Assembly (NCBI GenBank): GCA_022793335.1
Contig: JAAWCQ010000010.1
Span: forward strand, 62,001 to 126,000
DNA: 64,000 nt
Direction: 5' to 3'
Source: Clostridia bacterium
GTDB lineage: Bacteria > Bacillota > Clostridia > Christensenellales > UBA1242
In this document: in pieces, positions 18,548 to 26,525 of the stretch
How positions within the stretch are numbered: the first letter of the stretch is position 1
How the letters are laid out: the number at the start of each line of letters is the position of its first letter
Made by a program: the position numbers and the translations under genes
The notes under the pieces: model-generated
What the model saw: only the letters and a program-made list of their open reading frames with translations
What the model was told of the DNA's origin: nothing
Database searches by the model: none

Positions 18548-19012
18548 TTAATCGTCATTACTAATTTTCTTATTGTCGACTTTATTATGAATGGTATTTC
18601 TTATGTAAACATTCCTTATTGCATTGCTATATAATAATGCACCCAAGGTTATAAATAAGGCAATTCCAACTAACATTCCAATAAACCCGCCAATTGCAGG
18701 GCCGACACTCATTTTTGCTTTGTTTGCTATGTCTATTTGTGAAATTAAAAACCAAATAGACAGACCAAGCATTACAAGTGATACAAATATACCAACTATG
18801 CCGATAATAACAATATTTCTTTCATTTTTCTTGCTTGCTTCTTTTACATTAATGTTTCCCATTTTATCAATATCTCCTATTATTTTTAAATTTAATTTTT
18901 CTATAAGCCTAATTATAGGCGGTATGGCACTCATTATCCCTAAAATTACAAAGAACAATGCACCGCCAACACCAAACATGATTAAAAAGACTATAAGGTA
19001 AGCTTCAAGCAT
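18548..19012 (-). CDS. Membrane protein, unknown, element A cargo
   Basis: Product of 154 residues from the ATG at 19012, preceded by AAGGCGGTGG; an upstream ATG adds eight residues with no better ribosome binding site. Three to four hydrophobic segments are visible, at about 1-30 (LIVFLIMFGVGGALFFVILG), 68-90 and 105-135, with a polar cytoplasmic-looking stretch (residues about 45-65) and a charged tail. I recognise no family. It is divergent from the Xre gene, with an inverted repeat between them. A small membrane protein beside a regulator and a HEPN-like protein could be an effector or a superinfection-exclusion protein, but this is inference only. Confidence 0.7.
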   Translation of the reverse strand: MLEAYLIVFLIMFGVGGALFFVILGIMSAIPPIIRLIEKLNLKIIGDIDKMGNINVKEASKKNERNIVIIGIVGIFVSLVMLGLSIWFLISQIDIANKAKMSVGPAIGGFIGMLVGIALFITLGALLYSNAIRNVYIRNTIHNKVDNKKISNDD

Positions 19013-19139
19013 ATTCCACCGCCTTTTAATAGCCAAAATCTTAATTTTTTGTCAAATAATATCATAAATTCTCGCTTTCAGTATGTATAAATATATTATA
19101 CATATTTTGAGAACACAAGGCAAGTATTTTAATAAAAAA

Positions 19140-19166
19140 ACTATGCATTATTTTATAGTGCATAGT
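19140..19166. promoter_or_regulatory. Candidate Xre operator
   Basis: ACTATGCA and TGCATAGT are perfect inverted arms, 11 bases apart, placed between divergent genes and just before the xre -10-like TATAAA at 19166-19171. Confidence 0.5.
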
Positions 19167-19179
19167 ATAAACTTGTAAT

Positions 19180-19506
19180 ATGGAAAATATAGATAAGTTT
19201 TTTATAGGTAAAAGAGTGGCAACTTTAAGAAATGCCAAGCATATTTCGGCTAGAAGTATGAGCCTTGAACTCGGGCAGAGCAGTGAATACATAAACCAAA
19301 TTGAAAATGCTCGCAGCATGCCATCAGTTGAAGGACTAATCAATATTTGTGATTATTTCGAGATTTCACTCTCAGACTTTTTTGACACCAAAACTAAATA
19401 CCCACTTGAATATAAAGACTTACTCTCCGAACTAAACAAACTTGACGCTTTTGAACTCGAACAAATAGTAAATTTAATAAAACTTATAACTAGGAATAAA
19501 AAATAA
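19180..19506 (+). CDS. Xre-family transcriptional regulator
   Basis: Product of 108 residues. The N-terminal 65 residues form a Cro/C1-type helix-turn-helix (KRVATLRNAKHISARSMSLE, then SEYINQIENARSMPSVEGL), followed by a helical tail of a kind used for dimerisation. There is no ribosome binding site; TATAAA lies eight bases before the ATG, so a leaderless transcript is likely. The inverted repeat at 19140-19166 overlaps its promoter and could be its operator, giving autoregulation and control of the divergent membrane protein gene. It converges with the HEPN-like gene with only three bases between stops. Confidence 0.85.
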   Translation: MENIDKFFIGKRVATLRNAKHISARSMSLELGQSSEYINQIENARSMPSVEGLINICDYFEISLSDFFDTKTKYPLEYKDLLSELNKLDAFELEQIVNLIKLITRNKK

Positions 19507-19509
19507 TGA

Positions 19510-20214
19510 TTAACTAATTAATTGATTGATTATATTGTCGTAATATTTTATTTCTTCTTCAGTTTCTTCAGGTAGCAAAAGCGTATATCTAGTCAAATGA
19601 TTAAATCTATTGTATGCATTCATAAATAAAAAAGTATCTCTTATTTTCATTCTTTGTATATTTTCATTTAAAAACTTCTCCAATTCTTCATTTAGAGAAT
19701 TTAACATTTCAAAAGATTTATTAAATGCATCTATAATGTCTGTATCATCAATATATATTTTTGTTATCATGCTTGTTTCATTAAACATAACTTTTCTTTT
19801 AATTCCAGAAGTAAGGTCAATATGTTCTATTCTGTTTCTTATTTTAATTAATTTATCAATTAGCGATTTTTGTGTTTTATTGTTGTAAACATCCCAAAAC
19901 TTATAAAATATTTTAAGAGCTTGTTTCTTATAGGGTTTAGGAATTTTGTTTTTTATGAATTTAAGTTTTTTGTTTAGATAAGATTTTAAACTTGCTAAAT
20001 AATTATATATAAGGGTTACTAAATTGTAATCTCTTTTTATTGTATAATCAATATTATCAAAAATATTATTTATACAATAAGCATTAAACATTTTTAAATT
20101 GATAAAACATATGTCATTCAAGTTATTTGGATGATCCATATGCCTACAATCAGTTAATGCTTTAAATAATTTTATTTTATCTTTCTCTTTATTATATCTT
20201 TCATCTAATTTCAT
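19510..20214 (-). CDS. HEPN-like protein, element A cargo
   Basis: Product of 234 residues, mostly predicted helical, Lys/Asn/Ile-rich. IRNRIEHID near 125-133 gives R126-x4-H131, the pattern of HEPN ribonuclease active sites in abortive-infection and toxin proteins. No nucleotidyltransferase antitoxin gene adjoins it; the convergent Xre gene and the membrane protein gene are the nearest partners. No ribosome binding site is seen, and TATAAT ends six bases before the ATG, so a leaderless message is likely. The HEPN call rests on one short motif in an AT-rich gene and is tentative; a plain structural protein is the alternative. Confidence 0.5.
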   Translation of the reverse strand: MKLDERYNKEKDKIKLFKALTDCRHMDHPNNLNDICFINLKMFNAYCINNIFDNIDYTIKRDYNLVTLIYNYLASLKSYLNKKLKFIKNKIPKPYKKQALKIFYKFWDVYNNKTQKSLIDKLIKIRNRIEHIDLTSGIKRKVMFNETSMITKIYIDDTDIIDAFNKSFEMLNSLNEELEKFLNENIQRMKIRDTFLFMNAYNRFNHLTRYTLLLPEETEEEIKYYDNIINQLIS

Positions 20215-20286
20215 TCTTAAATTATAACATACATTTATAAAAAAATATACTATTTACTCCCAATATCTAGTAATAAATAAGAAGAC

Positions 20287-20742
20287 TTATTCTAAGCAGT
20301 CTTCTTTTTTGCATTTTTCTTCCATTATCGTTGCTATATAAGATAGTGTAATACAACCTATTCTAAATATTCGTGTTTTTTGATATGGACTTCCTGGGGT
20401 AGGGACATTATAGTAATCTATAAGTTTCATTTCTTTTAAGAGTTTAAGAGCAGTTTCTATCATGACTTGTCCTGCGTTAATCTTTACCCATCGTGCCTTT
20501 GTCATAAAAAATTCTTTAATATGTGGCTCTCTATTTTGATTTATGAGATAAAATTCATTTGCGAGCAATCCAAAGACAAGAGCGGCATTTTTTGCTTTTA
20601 CACCATTCATTTTGTTTTTTGGGTAAGTCTCTTTAAGATAATTAAAAATGTACTCTTGTAGACTTAATGGAACCCTAATTGCTCCTTTTTGCTTTTGCAT
20701 TGTTGTAATTAAGTCATAAACGACTTCATGTTCTATAAACAT
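20287..20742 (-). CDS. Winged-helix-like protein, possible replication or regulatory protein
   Basis: Product of 151 residues, with AAAAGGAG before the ATG. Charged helices dominate, and the C-terminal half (ETALKLLKEMKLIDYYNVP) reads like the recognition part of a winged helix. It sits last before the right junction of element A. Element B has a shorter protein of similar style at 25571 in a comparable place. Such proteins in small elements can be replication initiators or copy-control factors. I do not recognise a named family. Confidence 0.6.
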   Translation of the reverse strand: MFIEHEVVYDLITTMQKQKGAIRVPLSLQEYIFNYLKETYPKNKMNGVKAKNAALVFGLLANEFYLINQNREPHIKEFFMTKARWVKINAGQVMIETALKLLKEMKLIDYYNVPTPGSPYQKTRIFRIGCITLSYIATIMEEKCKKEDCLE

Positions 20743-20852
20743 ACTAACTCCTTTTAATAAGAATTAGTAGTCAAATTTTATTCATACTTTTTCATACACT
20801 TTTGTTTTAAGCTAAAAATTTTGCAAACTTTACACAACAAGCATAAATAGTT

Positions 20853-20881
20853 TTGCTAATTTGCACAATTTGTGATAGGAT
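20853..20881 (+). promoter_or_regulatory. Promoter-like site at element A right end
   Basis: TTGCTA, 17 bases, TAGGAT, pointing into the hairpin and tRNA 3' half. Weak match. Confidence 0.3.
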
Positions 20882-20894
20882 AAATTAAAGCAAT

Positions 20895-20937
20895 TTAGGA
20901 GAAAAATCGCACGATTTTCGATTGCTTATTCTCCTAA
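20895..20937 (+). repeat. Inverted repeat ending in the attachment core (A/B junction)
   Basis: TTAGGAGAA and TTCTCCTAA are perfect 9-base arms about 25 bases apart; the right arm contains the core. A similar arrangement occurs at the next junction (29112-29152). Confidence 0.6.
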
Positions 20938-20975
20938 GCGACAGGTCGGAAGTTCGAATCTTCTTACTCTCACCA
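20931..20975 (+). other. tRNA 3' half and attachment site between elements A and B
   Basis: CTCCTAAG is followed by a variable-loop-like segment, the T-arm GGAAG-TTCGAAT-CTTCT, an acceptor strand TACTCTC and ACCA. There is no 5' half, so it is not a tRNA gene. TACTCTC cannot pair with the resident GTTTCCG, which suggests that element B came from a tRNA gene with a different acceptor stem. Confidence 0.65.
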
Positions 20976-20987
20976 ATTTATAGAAAA

Positions 20988-21016
20988 AAGGCGGCCTTAT
21001 TTAGTCGTCTTTTTGT
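20988..21016. terminator. Terminator at the A/B junction
   Basis: AAGGCGGC and GTCGTCTT form an 8-base stem (with G-U pairs) followed by T residues, 12 bases after the CCA of the tRNA 3' half. It overlaps the stop of the minus-strand SEC-C gene. Confidence 0.6.
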
Positions 21017-23345
21017 TTAAACAACATTTTTTATATTTTTTGCCACTACCACATGAACAAAGACTATTTCTTCCGATTTTACCTTTAAATTTTTTAATTC
21101 GATTATCTATGATTATGTCTTTTAAAGCATCTATCTCTGGTATTTCTTTCTCGTCTAAATTTCTAATGTCGTATTCCTCATATAATAAATCAAATAATTC
21201 TATTTCTTCAAATATTAAATTAAATGATATTCGGTTACTCTCATTTGCTGCTCGCATTGTTGCATAAATATGATTATCAATACTTTTTTTATTCAAAAAG
21301 TTTTTTCTTTTATTCACTATAATAGAATAATTAACTTCTTCTCCCTTTAAAAATAAAATTTGAGAGGTCTTATTATTCAGTGATGATTCTATTATTTCAT
21401 TTAATTCTATTTTAGCATCTATAGACAAATCTAAAAAATGTGAAGCAATATCTACTGTATTAATATATCTCGAATGATTTAGGTTAAGAAATTCTACGAT
21501 TTTATTTATATAAACAGGTAATGATTGTTTGGGTTTTTCTAAATCATCATATGCATGTTTCTTACAGAAATATTCATCCAAAGCCGTTCTATATCCAGAC
21601 CAATTAATTATATCAGAAGAAAATCCATCAGCATACATTGTATAATCATTATGAGATATATACAATCCCAAATGATCAAGTTCGTCACTTAAACGGATTT
21701 TATCAGTTGTTAAAGATTTGCATCTTTTACTTAAGAAATGAAAAAAAGTAATTTTATCATCAAAATACTCACAATAAACCAACAAATCACTTAAAGAAAT
21801 GCAAATACAATTATGAGTTCTACTATATGTTGCATATTTTGTAGTTTCAAATTGAGCCGCAATCTCGTTCATATCATCTACGGTTACATTCATAACAAAT
21901 ATATTTGAGTTCTCTGTTTTAGGAATTATAAATTTTATATTGTCATTTTCATCATAGACAGTGACGTCATTTTCAGATATTAAATCTATTAGCCTTTCTC
22001 CCTGAGTAATTCCCTTGTTGAAAATCTCGTTAAAATTATTTTCAAAGGATTCGAAATCTTCGGCAAGAGATGAGTTAGATAACGCTCCAGCTTTTATTTC
22101 CAAAATAATTATTTTATTTTCATAAAGTATGATTGCATCATTTTCAATACGCTGCTCGTTCTTTCCTATTTTTTTATAATAATAATTGTTGCAATAATAA
22201 TTTTTAAAATCTAATTTTTCACATATTAATTTTAATATGTTTGTTTCTGTAGTTTCTTTTTGGTTTTTATTCCATTGTTCTTTTAACGCAATATGATCTT
22301 TTGTTATTGATTTATATATTATTCTGTAAAATTTATCGTACAAAACTCTAGACCAAAAGCAATAATAAGTATCTTTTAATTTAAGCAATGGCCTTTTATT
22401 TATTGGCAATATTTTACTTGGAAAAAACGGATTGGGATCTGATGCAAAGTCTTTTTCTTCTCCAACACCATAGGATAAATCATCTAATAATTTTCGAGGA
22501 AATTTTGAAACCTCACCAAAATCAAATAATCCATCTCCAAAAAGTATTCGATAAGCACGATTTACAACATCACACTTGTGTAGTTCATCTCTAAATTTTT
22601 CTGGATTTTTATATCCGCTCTCTTGAAATTTCTCAAATGATTTTTCAAAAATTTCCTTGGCCTCCTGTAGTCCAAATGAAATAAACTTGTTGTAATTTTC
22701 TAATCCTAAAATCAACTCTTCTGCTGTGATACCATAAGTATTGTAGATTAGGTCGTTTTGTCCAGACATTAATATTTCAAAATACTTTTTATGAAAACAT
22801 TGATATCTGTTCCCTGTTACGATATTCATTAATTCTAAATACATCTTTAAACATAAGCTATCTTTATCTTCTACGAGGTCGCTTGATGACATATATTTAA
22901 TTCCAATATAGTACTTTTGATACAATTTTAACATATCACAAGTATTTTTTATTATAGTATCACAGGCAACTTCATATTCCTTATTATCTTCTAAAATCCC
23001 CAAATTACTATTTGATACGATTATACTTTGTAAATACATTATTGCATATCCTAGAAATATAGAGTCCTCATCCATCAGCGATTCAGAATTTATAAAGAGA
23101 TTACCGGCTAGTTCTTGCTGAGAAAGTGTTAATAATAAATATAGCGGGTCTACTTCTTTAAGATCAGTAACTATTTCATTAATTTTATCAATTAATTTTT
23201 CCTCTAATTTCGGCAACTCTTCTTTCAAATTATTTATACATTTTTGCCAATCCTCTTCATTCATTAGATTTCTCATATAAACGAATTTGTCTTTTTGAAA
23301 CATCTCTACAAAACCATTGTTAAAATAAGCTTCTTCTTTTCTCAC
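20997..23345 (-). CDS. SEC-C motif protein with nuclease-like segment, element B cargo
   Basis: Product of 782 residues. The C-terminus carries CSCGSGKKYKKCC, the SEC-C zinc-binding motif shared with SecA tails and many accessory proteins. A central segment, RIENDAIILYENK then LEIKAG (E401, D403, E416, K418), has the D...ExK pattern of PD-(D/E)xK nucleases. The N-terminal 350 residues are helical and unrecognised. It lies alone at the left end of element B, in the same orientation as the integrase. A defence nuclease or phage-exclusion role fits the context but is inference. The active-site call rests on pattern only. The start has weak Shine-Dalgarno support. Confidence 0.7.
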   Translation of the reverse strand: MRKEEAYFNNGFVEMFQKDKFVYMRNLMNEEDWQKCINNLKEELPKLEEKLIDKINEIVTDLKEVDPLYLLLTLSQQELAGNLFINSESLMDEDSIFLGYAIMYLQSIIVSNSNLGILEDNKEYEVACDTIIKNTCDMLKLYQKYYIGIKYMSSSDLVEDKDSLCLKMYLELMNIVTGNRYQCFHKKYFEILMSGQNDLIYNTYGITAEELILGLENYNKFISFGLQEAKEIFEKSFEKFQESGYKNPEKFRDELHKCDVVNRAYRILFGDGLFDFGEVSKFPRKLLDDLSYGVGEEKDFASDPNPFFPSKILPINKRPLLKLKDTYYCFWSRVLYDKFYRIIYKSITKDHIALKEQWNKNQKETTETNILKLICEKLDFKNYYCNNYYYKKIGKNEQRIENDAIILYENKIIILEIKAGALSNSSLAEDFESFENNFNEIFNKGITQGERLIDLISENDVTVYDENDNIKFIIPKTENSNIFVMNVTVDDMNEIAAQFETTKYATYSRTHNCICISLSDLLVYCEYFDDKITFFHFLSKRCKSLTTDKIRLSDELDHLGLYISHNDYTMYADGFSSDIINWSGYRTALDEYFCKKHAYDDLEKPKQSLPVYINKIVEFLNLNHSRYINTVDIASHFLDLSIDAKIELNEIIESSLNNKTSQILFLKGEEVNYSIIVNKRKNFLNKKSIDNHIYATMRAANESNRISFNLIFEEIELFDLLYEEYDIRNLDEKEIPEIDALKDIIIDNRIKKFKGKIGRNSLCSCGSGKKYKKCCLNKKTTK

Positions 23346-23444
23346 ACAATACCTCTAACAAATTATACCATAAAAATTAATTTTTGGATAGTTTTAGGAC
23401 AATGTCGTAAAAAATATTTATCGTGAATCTACAATTATAGAGTA

Positions 23445-24839
23445 TTATTCGGCAAATATTTTGTTAATAATATCACTCGCATGAACATCGGAGTTCTTTA
23501 TGAAGTGGCTATAAAAGTCACTGGTCGTTGATGCTTTGCTGTGTCCAGCGCGAGCAGAGACAGTTTTCATGTCTACACCTGCTATTAATTGTAGAGTTAT
23601 ATTTGTATGGCGCAATGAGTGTAGGGACACTTTTGGCAAGCCCGCTTTTGTTAGCGTCTTTTGTAGCCATACTCTAAATAGATCTGGGGAGATTGTTTTT
23701 CCATCTTCTGTGCAGAATAGTCTGTCAGTATCTTTCCAGCGATCGCCAAGATAATGCTTTTGATTGTTCCACCATACTTGATATTCTTTCAAGTAAGTTA
23801 TTAGTTTGTCTGGCATTGAGATTGTTCTTTTTGAGTTCTCAGTTTTTGGATCTTTGGTTATAAGTCCAAAGCCAACGATGTCTTGCACCGACCTTTGAAT
23901 TGTCATCGTCTTGTTTTCGTAGTCAATATCTTTCCATTCAAGTCCAGCAAGTTCGCCACGTCTTAATCCCATAAACAAGATTGTCAATAATACAATCTTC
24001 CAGCGAGGATTTGGTTCAGTATCCAAGTATTGCGCCAGTATCTTTGCCTCTTTATCATTAAGAATTTGTATCTCTTTTTTGTAGCCTTGTATTGGTGCAA
24101 TATAGTCTCTGCTTGCAAAATTATGTTCAACAAGTCTTTGTCTTTTGGCTTCAGCCAGGATTGTTGCAAGTGTTCTTTTCAATTTCAATATTGTTTCTTT
24201 TGCATAAGGATGAGTTATAATTTCGGTCTTAAAATATTCGTCATATTTTAATCCCAACTCTTTACATATTCGTTCAGAATTTTCAACCCTTATCCCATGT
24301 CCGCTTGTTGCTGAGAAGAAGATTGACCTTGATATACCAGTTTTGTTTGTTGCGTCTACTAGTTTAATGCAATGCGATTTTAGATATTGTGTTATATCTT
24401 TAATCATCACGGCACTTTTCTTTTCAACCTTTTTGAAACTCATTTCGTCTAAGAAGCCTTGCACCATAACTGGTGTTATTTGATTAAGTTTAATGTTCCC
24501 AAAGTAGGCATAAAACTTTTTGATACTGTCTTTACCTTTAACATAGTAATTAAGTGACTTTGTATTTTTAACTTTCTCTAACCACTTGTTTGCATAGTCT
24601 ATAAACAATATGTCATTATCTACTGCAAGCAAACCATTCATAGATTTGCGGAACTTATCTTCAAACTCAAATGCAATTCTTTGTAGTTCTCGTTCATATT
24701 GCCTTTCTGTGAGTTCTGCTGGCTTTCTGCAAGTCATCACTTTGGCCTCAAACTTGCCTGTCCTTTCATTCTTGGCTTTGACTTGGATGCGATATGAAAT
24801 CGCACCCGTGTCTAGCACATTTTTCTTAATACATGGCAT
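23445..24839 (-). CDS. int: Tyrosine recombinase (integrase) of element B
   Basis: Product of 464 residues. R293/R294 in GLRRGE, H407 and R410 in HSLRH, H433 in AGHSKAS and Y443 are the expected catalytic set. Like the element A integrase it has an N-terminal arm-type domain and an inserted Xre-like helix-turn-helix segment (about 145-203, ending ERICKELGLKYDEYF) within the core-binding domain. The two integrases are homologous but clearly diverged, so the elements are relatives rather than a recent duplication. The excisionase-like gene ends 11 bases before it. AAGGAGAAAT precedes the ATG. Confidence 0.93.
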   Translation of the reverse strand: MPCIKKNVLDTGAISYRIQVKAKNERTGKFEAKVMTCRKPAELTERQYERELQRIAFEFEDKFRKSMNGLLAVDNDILFIDYANKWLEKVKNTKSLNYYVKGKDSIKKFYAYFGNIKLNQITPVMVQGFLDEMSFKKVEKKSAVMIKDITQYLKSHCIKLVDATNKTGISRSIFFSATSGHGIRVENSERICKELGLKYDEYFKTEIITHPYAKETILKLKRTLATILAEAKRQRLVEHNFASRDYIAPIQGYKKEIQILNDKEAKILAQYLDTEPNPRWKIVLLTILFMGLRRGELAGLEWKDIDYENKTMTIQRSVQDIVGFGLITKDPKTENSKRTISMPDKLITYLKEYQVWWNNQKHYLGDRWKDTDRLFCTEDGKTISPDLFRVWLQKTLTKAGLPKVSLHSLRHTNITLQLIAGVDMKTVSARAGHSKASTTSDFYSHFIKNSDVHASDIINKIFAE

Positions 24840-24850
24840 AACATTTCTCC

Positions 24851-25069
24851 TTATCCTATGATGATTTGTTCCATTGGTAATTCATAACTTTTGCTTTGCA
24901 AGAACGCAATTAAAGAATCATAATCTATTAGCACTTTGTTGCCAGTTTTGATGGAACGAATTTTGTAGTTATTCGCAAGCTTCCTTATAAGAAACTCACT
25001 TAAACAAGTTTCTGGATCTTCTTTCTTCAACATTTGTAATGTCTCAGTAATAGTCCTTATTCTTTGCAT
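24851..25069 (-). CDS. xis: Excisionase-like protein of element B
   Basis: Product of 72 residues from the ATG at 25069, which has GGAGGT five bases upstream. A longer frame to 25162 would run through a perfect inverted repeat and is rejected. TCLSEFLIRKLANNYKIRSI and VLIDYDSLIAFL give the same winged-helix layout as the element A protein at 17966. It is co-transcribed with the integrase and probably sets the direction of recombination. Confidence 0.72.
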   Translation of the reverse strand: MQRIRTITETLQMLKKEDPETCLSEFLIRKLANNYKIRSIKTGNKVLIDYDSLIAFLQSKSYELPMEQIIIG

Positions 25070-25570
25070 TAATACCTCCAGTGTGCTGTTCACTCCTGGA
25101 CTTGTACTTTTGCTAGTACAATACATACCGCAAAAACACAATAAAGTCCAGTGAACAGCCAAATAAAATAAAAGATTTTTCTTGTATCTTTGTATCCTTG
25201 AAACTTTGTTTTATTGTATTTTTGAAATTTTGTAGCTATGAATTCTTGTTTTATTGTCAAATCGCCTTAATTCTCGCAGAAATGCCCTTAAAATCTGTTT
25301 AAATCAATTTAATGATAATTTATCTAGTTTCATTTAAAACTTCAACAAATCGAAAAATATAGCTTATGCAAACAAAAAATTACCAAACAGGTTATTTTTT
25401 GATTACTTTTGATTTTATTTTGATTATATTTCTAACAACTAAAAAATCGTACATCCATTTATTTTTATAGCAAATAAGCCTTTCAGTTTTTATTTTTTAA
25501 TTATTAGTCTGATTTTTGATTTTGCGATTTTCTGTATGCGACTGCTTGTCCGCTCTCTATTAAGGTTCAC
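25070..25570. other. Intergenic region of element B
   Basis: About 500 bases. The left part is the nested inverted repeat. 25185-25260 repeats loose CTTGAAACTTTGTTTTATT-like units, which may be protein-binding sites. No supported gene. Confidence 0.4.
25085..25159. repeat. Nested inverted repeat upstream of xis-int of element B
   Basis: GCTGTTCAC (25085) and GTGAACAGC (25151) are perfect 9-base arms. GGACTT and AAGTCC extend the pairing, and inside them TTGTAC and GTACAA form a second hairpin. It lies in the leader or promoter of the xis-int operon and may be an operator or an attenuator. Confidence 0.5.
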
Positions 25571-25909
25571 TTAGAAATTTGACTCCCCCTGGGGTAGGGT
25601 AAGCAACTTTTCCCAGTCAACGAAAAGATATACTTGATTTTTAAGTTGTGAAAACCTTTCAAGCACTCCTTTTTGCTCCAAACTGGTAATCAAGTTTCTC
25701 AATTGTCTTTCTTTAATGTGAAGAATGGGTAAATCGTTAAGCACCTGTTTATAACTAAGCCTGCAATAATATTTATCTCCTTTGTCTTTAGTCTTGATTT
25801 GTTCGTTTTTGAAGAATCTAAACATATATTCAAGCAATAGCAACTCTTTTAATTTTAAATTAAGTTGAACTACTTTCTCTTGTTCAAATTCAAAAATGAG
25901 ATCTTTCAT
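25571..25909 (-). CDS. Winged-helix-like protein of element B
   Basis: Product of 112 residues with AAAAGGAGC before the ATG. A helical N-terminus (LKLKELLLLEYMFRFF) is followed by YCRLSYKQVLNDLPILHIKE and LRNLITSLEQKGVLERF, reading like a replication-initiator or DnaD-N type winged helix. Next to it lies a 600-base block dense in inverted repeats, which would suit an origin or control region. A regulatory role is equally possible. No named family is claimed. Confidence 0.6.
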   Translation of the reverse strand: MKDLIFEFEQEKVVQLNLKLKELLLLEYMFRFFKNEQIKTKDKGDKYYCRLSYKQVLNDLPILHIKERQLRNLITSLEQKGVLERFSQLKNQVYLFVDWEKLLTLPQGESNF

Positions 25910-26525
25910 ATTTGCTCCTTTTAATTTTTGACTTTCGCTTAAAGTGATCGGTTTTAAGGTCGGTCTATATTTTAACGAGATCTCGAGTTCTCGATAAAAC
26001 CAAGATTAATTTGGTTAATTGTAATGTAGCATTTTCGTGTGGACAGCATTTGTCCTCACGGGGAAATTTTTTTTTGTTATTTTAAAACTCTCGTTTAACA
26101 CACATTGTGTGCTTCGGTAAATTTAAATAAAAAACAACCAACTATTTTGCTGGTTGTTAAGAAGTATTTTGCCTATAACTCTATTATATGGCAATTTTTT
26201 AATCATCCTTTAATCATTCATTTTCATAATTTATCAAAATTTAATCAATGTTTTCAGATTATATGATTTCTTCACGCGTAAAAAATTATTTGTCACACTG
26301 TCATCCTGTCATTTAGTGACGGAATGACAGGATGACGGATACATACTTTTTTTATTATATATAGGAAAATCGCACGTGTGCGAGTAATTTTTTGCCTATA
26401 AAGTTAAGTGGATATACCTGTCACTTAGGAGGGGTTGCTTTATCTTTTTCTAATAATTTTAAAAAAAGACTTGCAAAATATTTTTATTTACGGTAAAACA
26501 CACAACAACCAAAGGAGGACAGGCT
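25910..26525. other. Hairpin-rich non-coding block of element B
   Basis: 616 bases with no gene but at least five inverted repeats: overlapping CGAGATCTCG/CGAGTTCTCG (25976-25993), CGTGTGGACA/TGTCCTCACG (26036-26060, one mismatch, then a T-tract), CACACATTGTGTG (26099-26111), AACAACCA/TGGTTGTT (26133-26158), a 14-base perfect pair (26300-26336) and CGCACGTGTGCG (26371-26382). It is a candidate origin, packaging or divergent control region. Confidence 0.55.
26300..26336. repeat. Perfect 14-base inverted repeat
   Basis: GTCATCCTGTCATT and AATGACAGGATGAC are separated by nine bases. No T-run follows on the plus strand, so it is not a plain terminator. Confidence 0.6.

Larger units (their letters stand above)
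16523..20938. mobile_element. Integrative element A in tRNA-Arg
   Basis: The 4.4 kb between two CTCCTAAG cores carries an integrase next to the tRNA, an excisionase-like gene, a membrane protein, an Xre regulator, a HEPN-like protein and a winged-helix-like protein. There are no conjugation, capsid or packaging genes, so it is a minimal satellite- or island-like element that would need help to transfer. The boundaries are inferred from core repeats followed by tRNA 3' halves. Confidence 0.7.

Noticed and set aside
19180..20214. Classical HEPN/MNT toxin-antitoxin pair
   Set aside because: The neighbour is an Xre regulator on the opposite strand, not a nucleotidyltransferase; the MNT-like gene at 32907 is far away and has no HEPN partner.
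20931..20975. Functional tRNA gene
   Set aside because: Only the anticodon-loop-to-CCA half is present; no D-arm or 5' acceptor strand lies upstream.
25070..25162. Longer excisionase reading frame of element B
   Set aside because: The extension is made of the nested inverted repeat; the ATG at 25069 has a perfect ribosome binding site.
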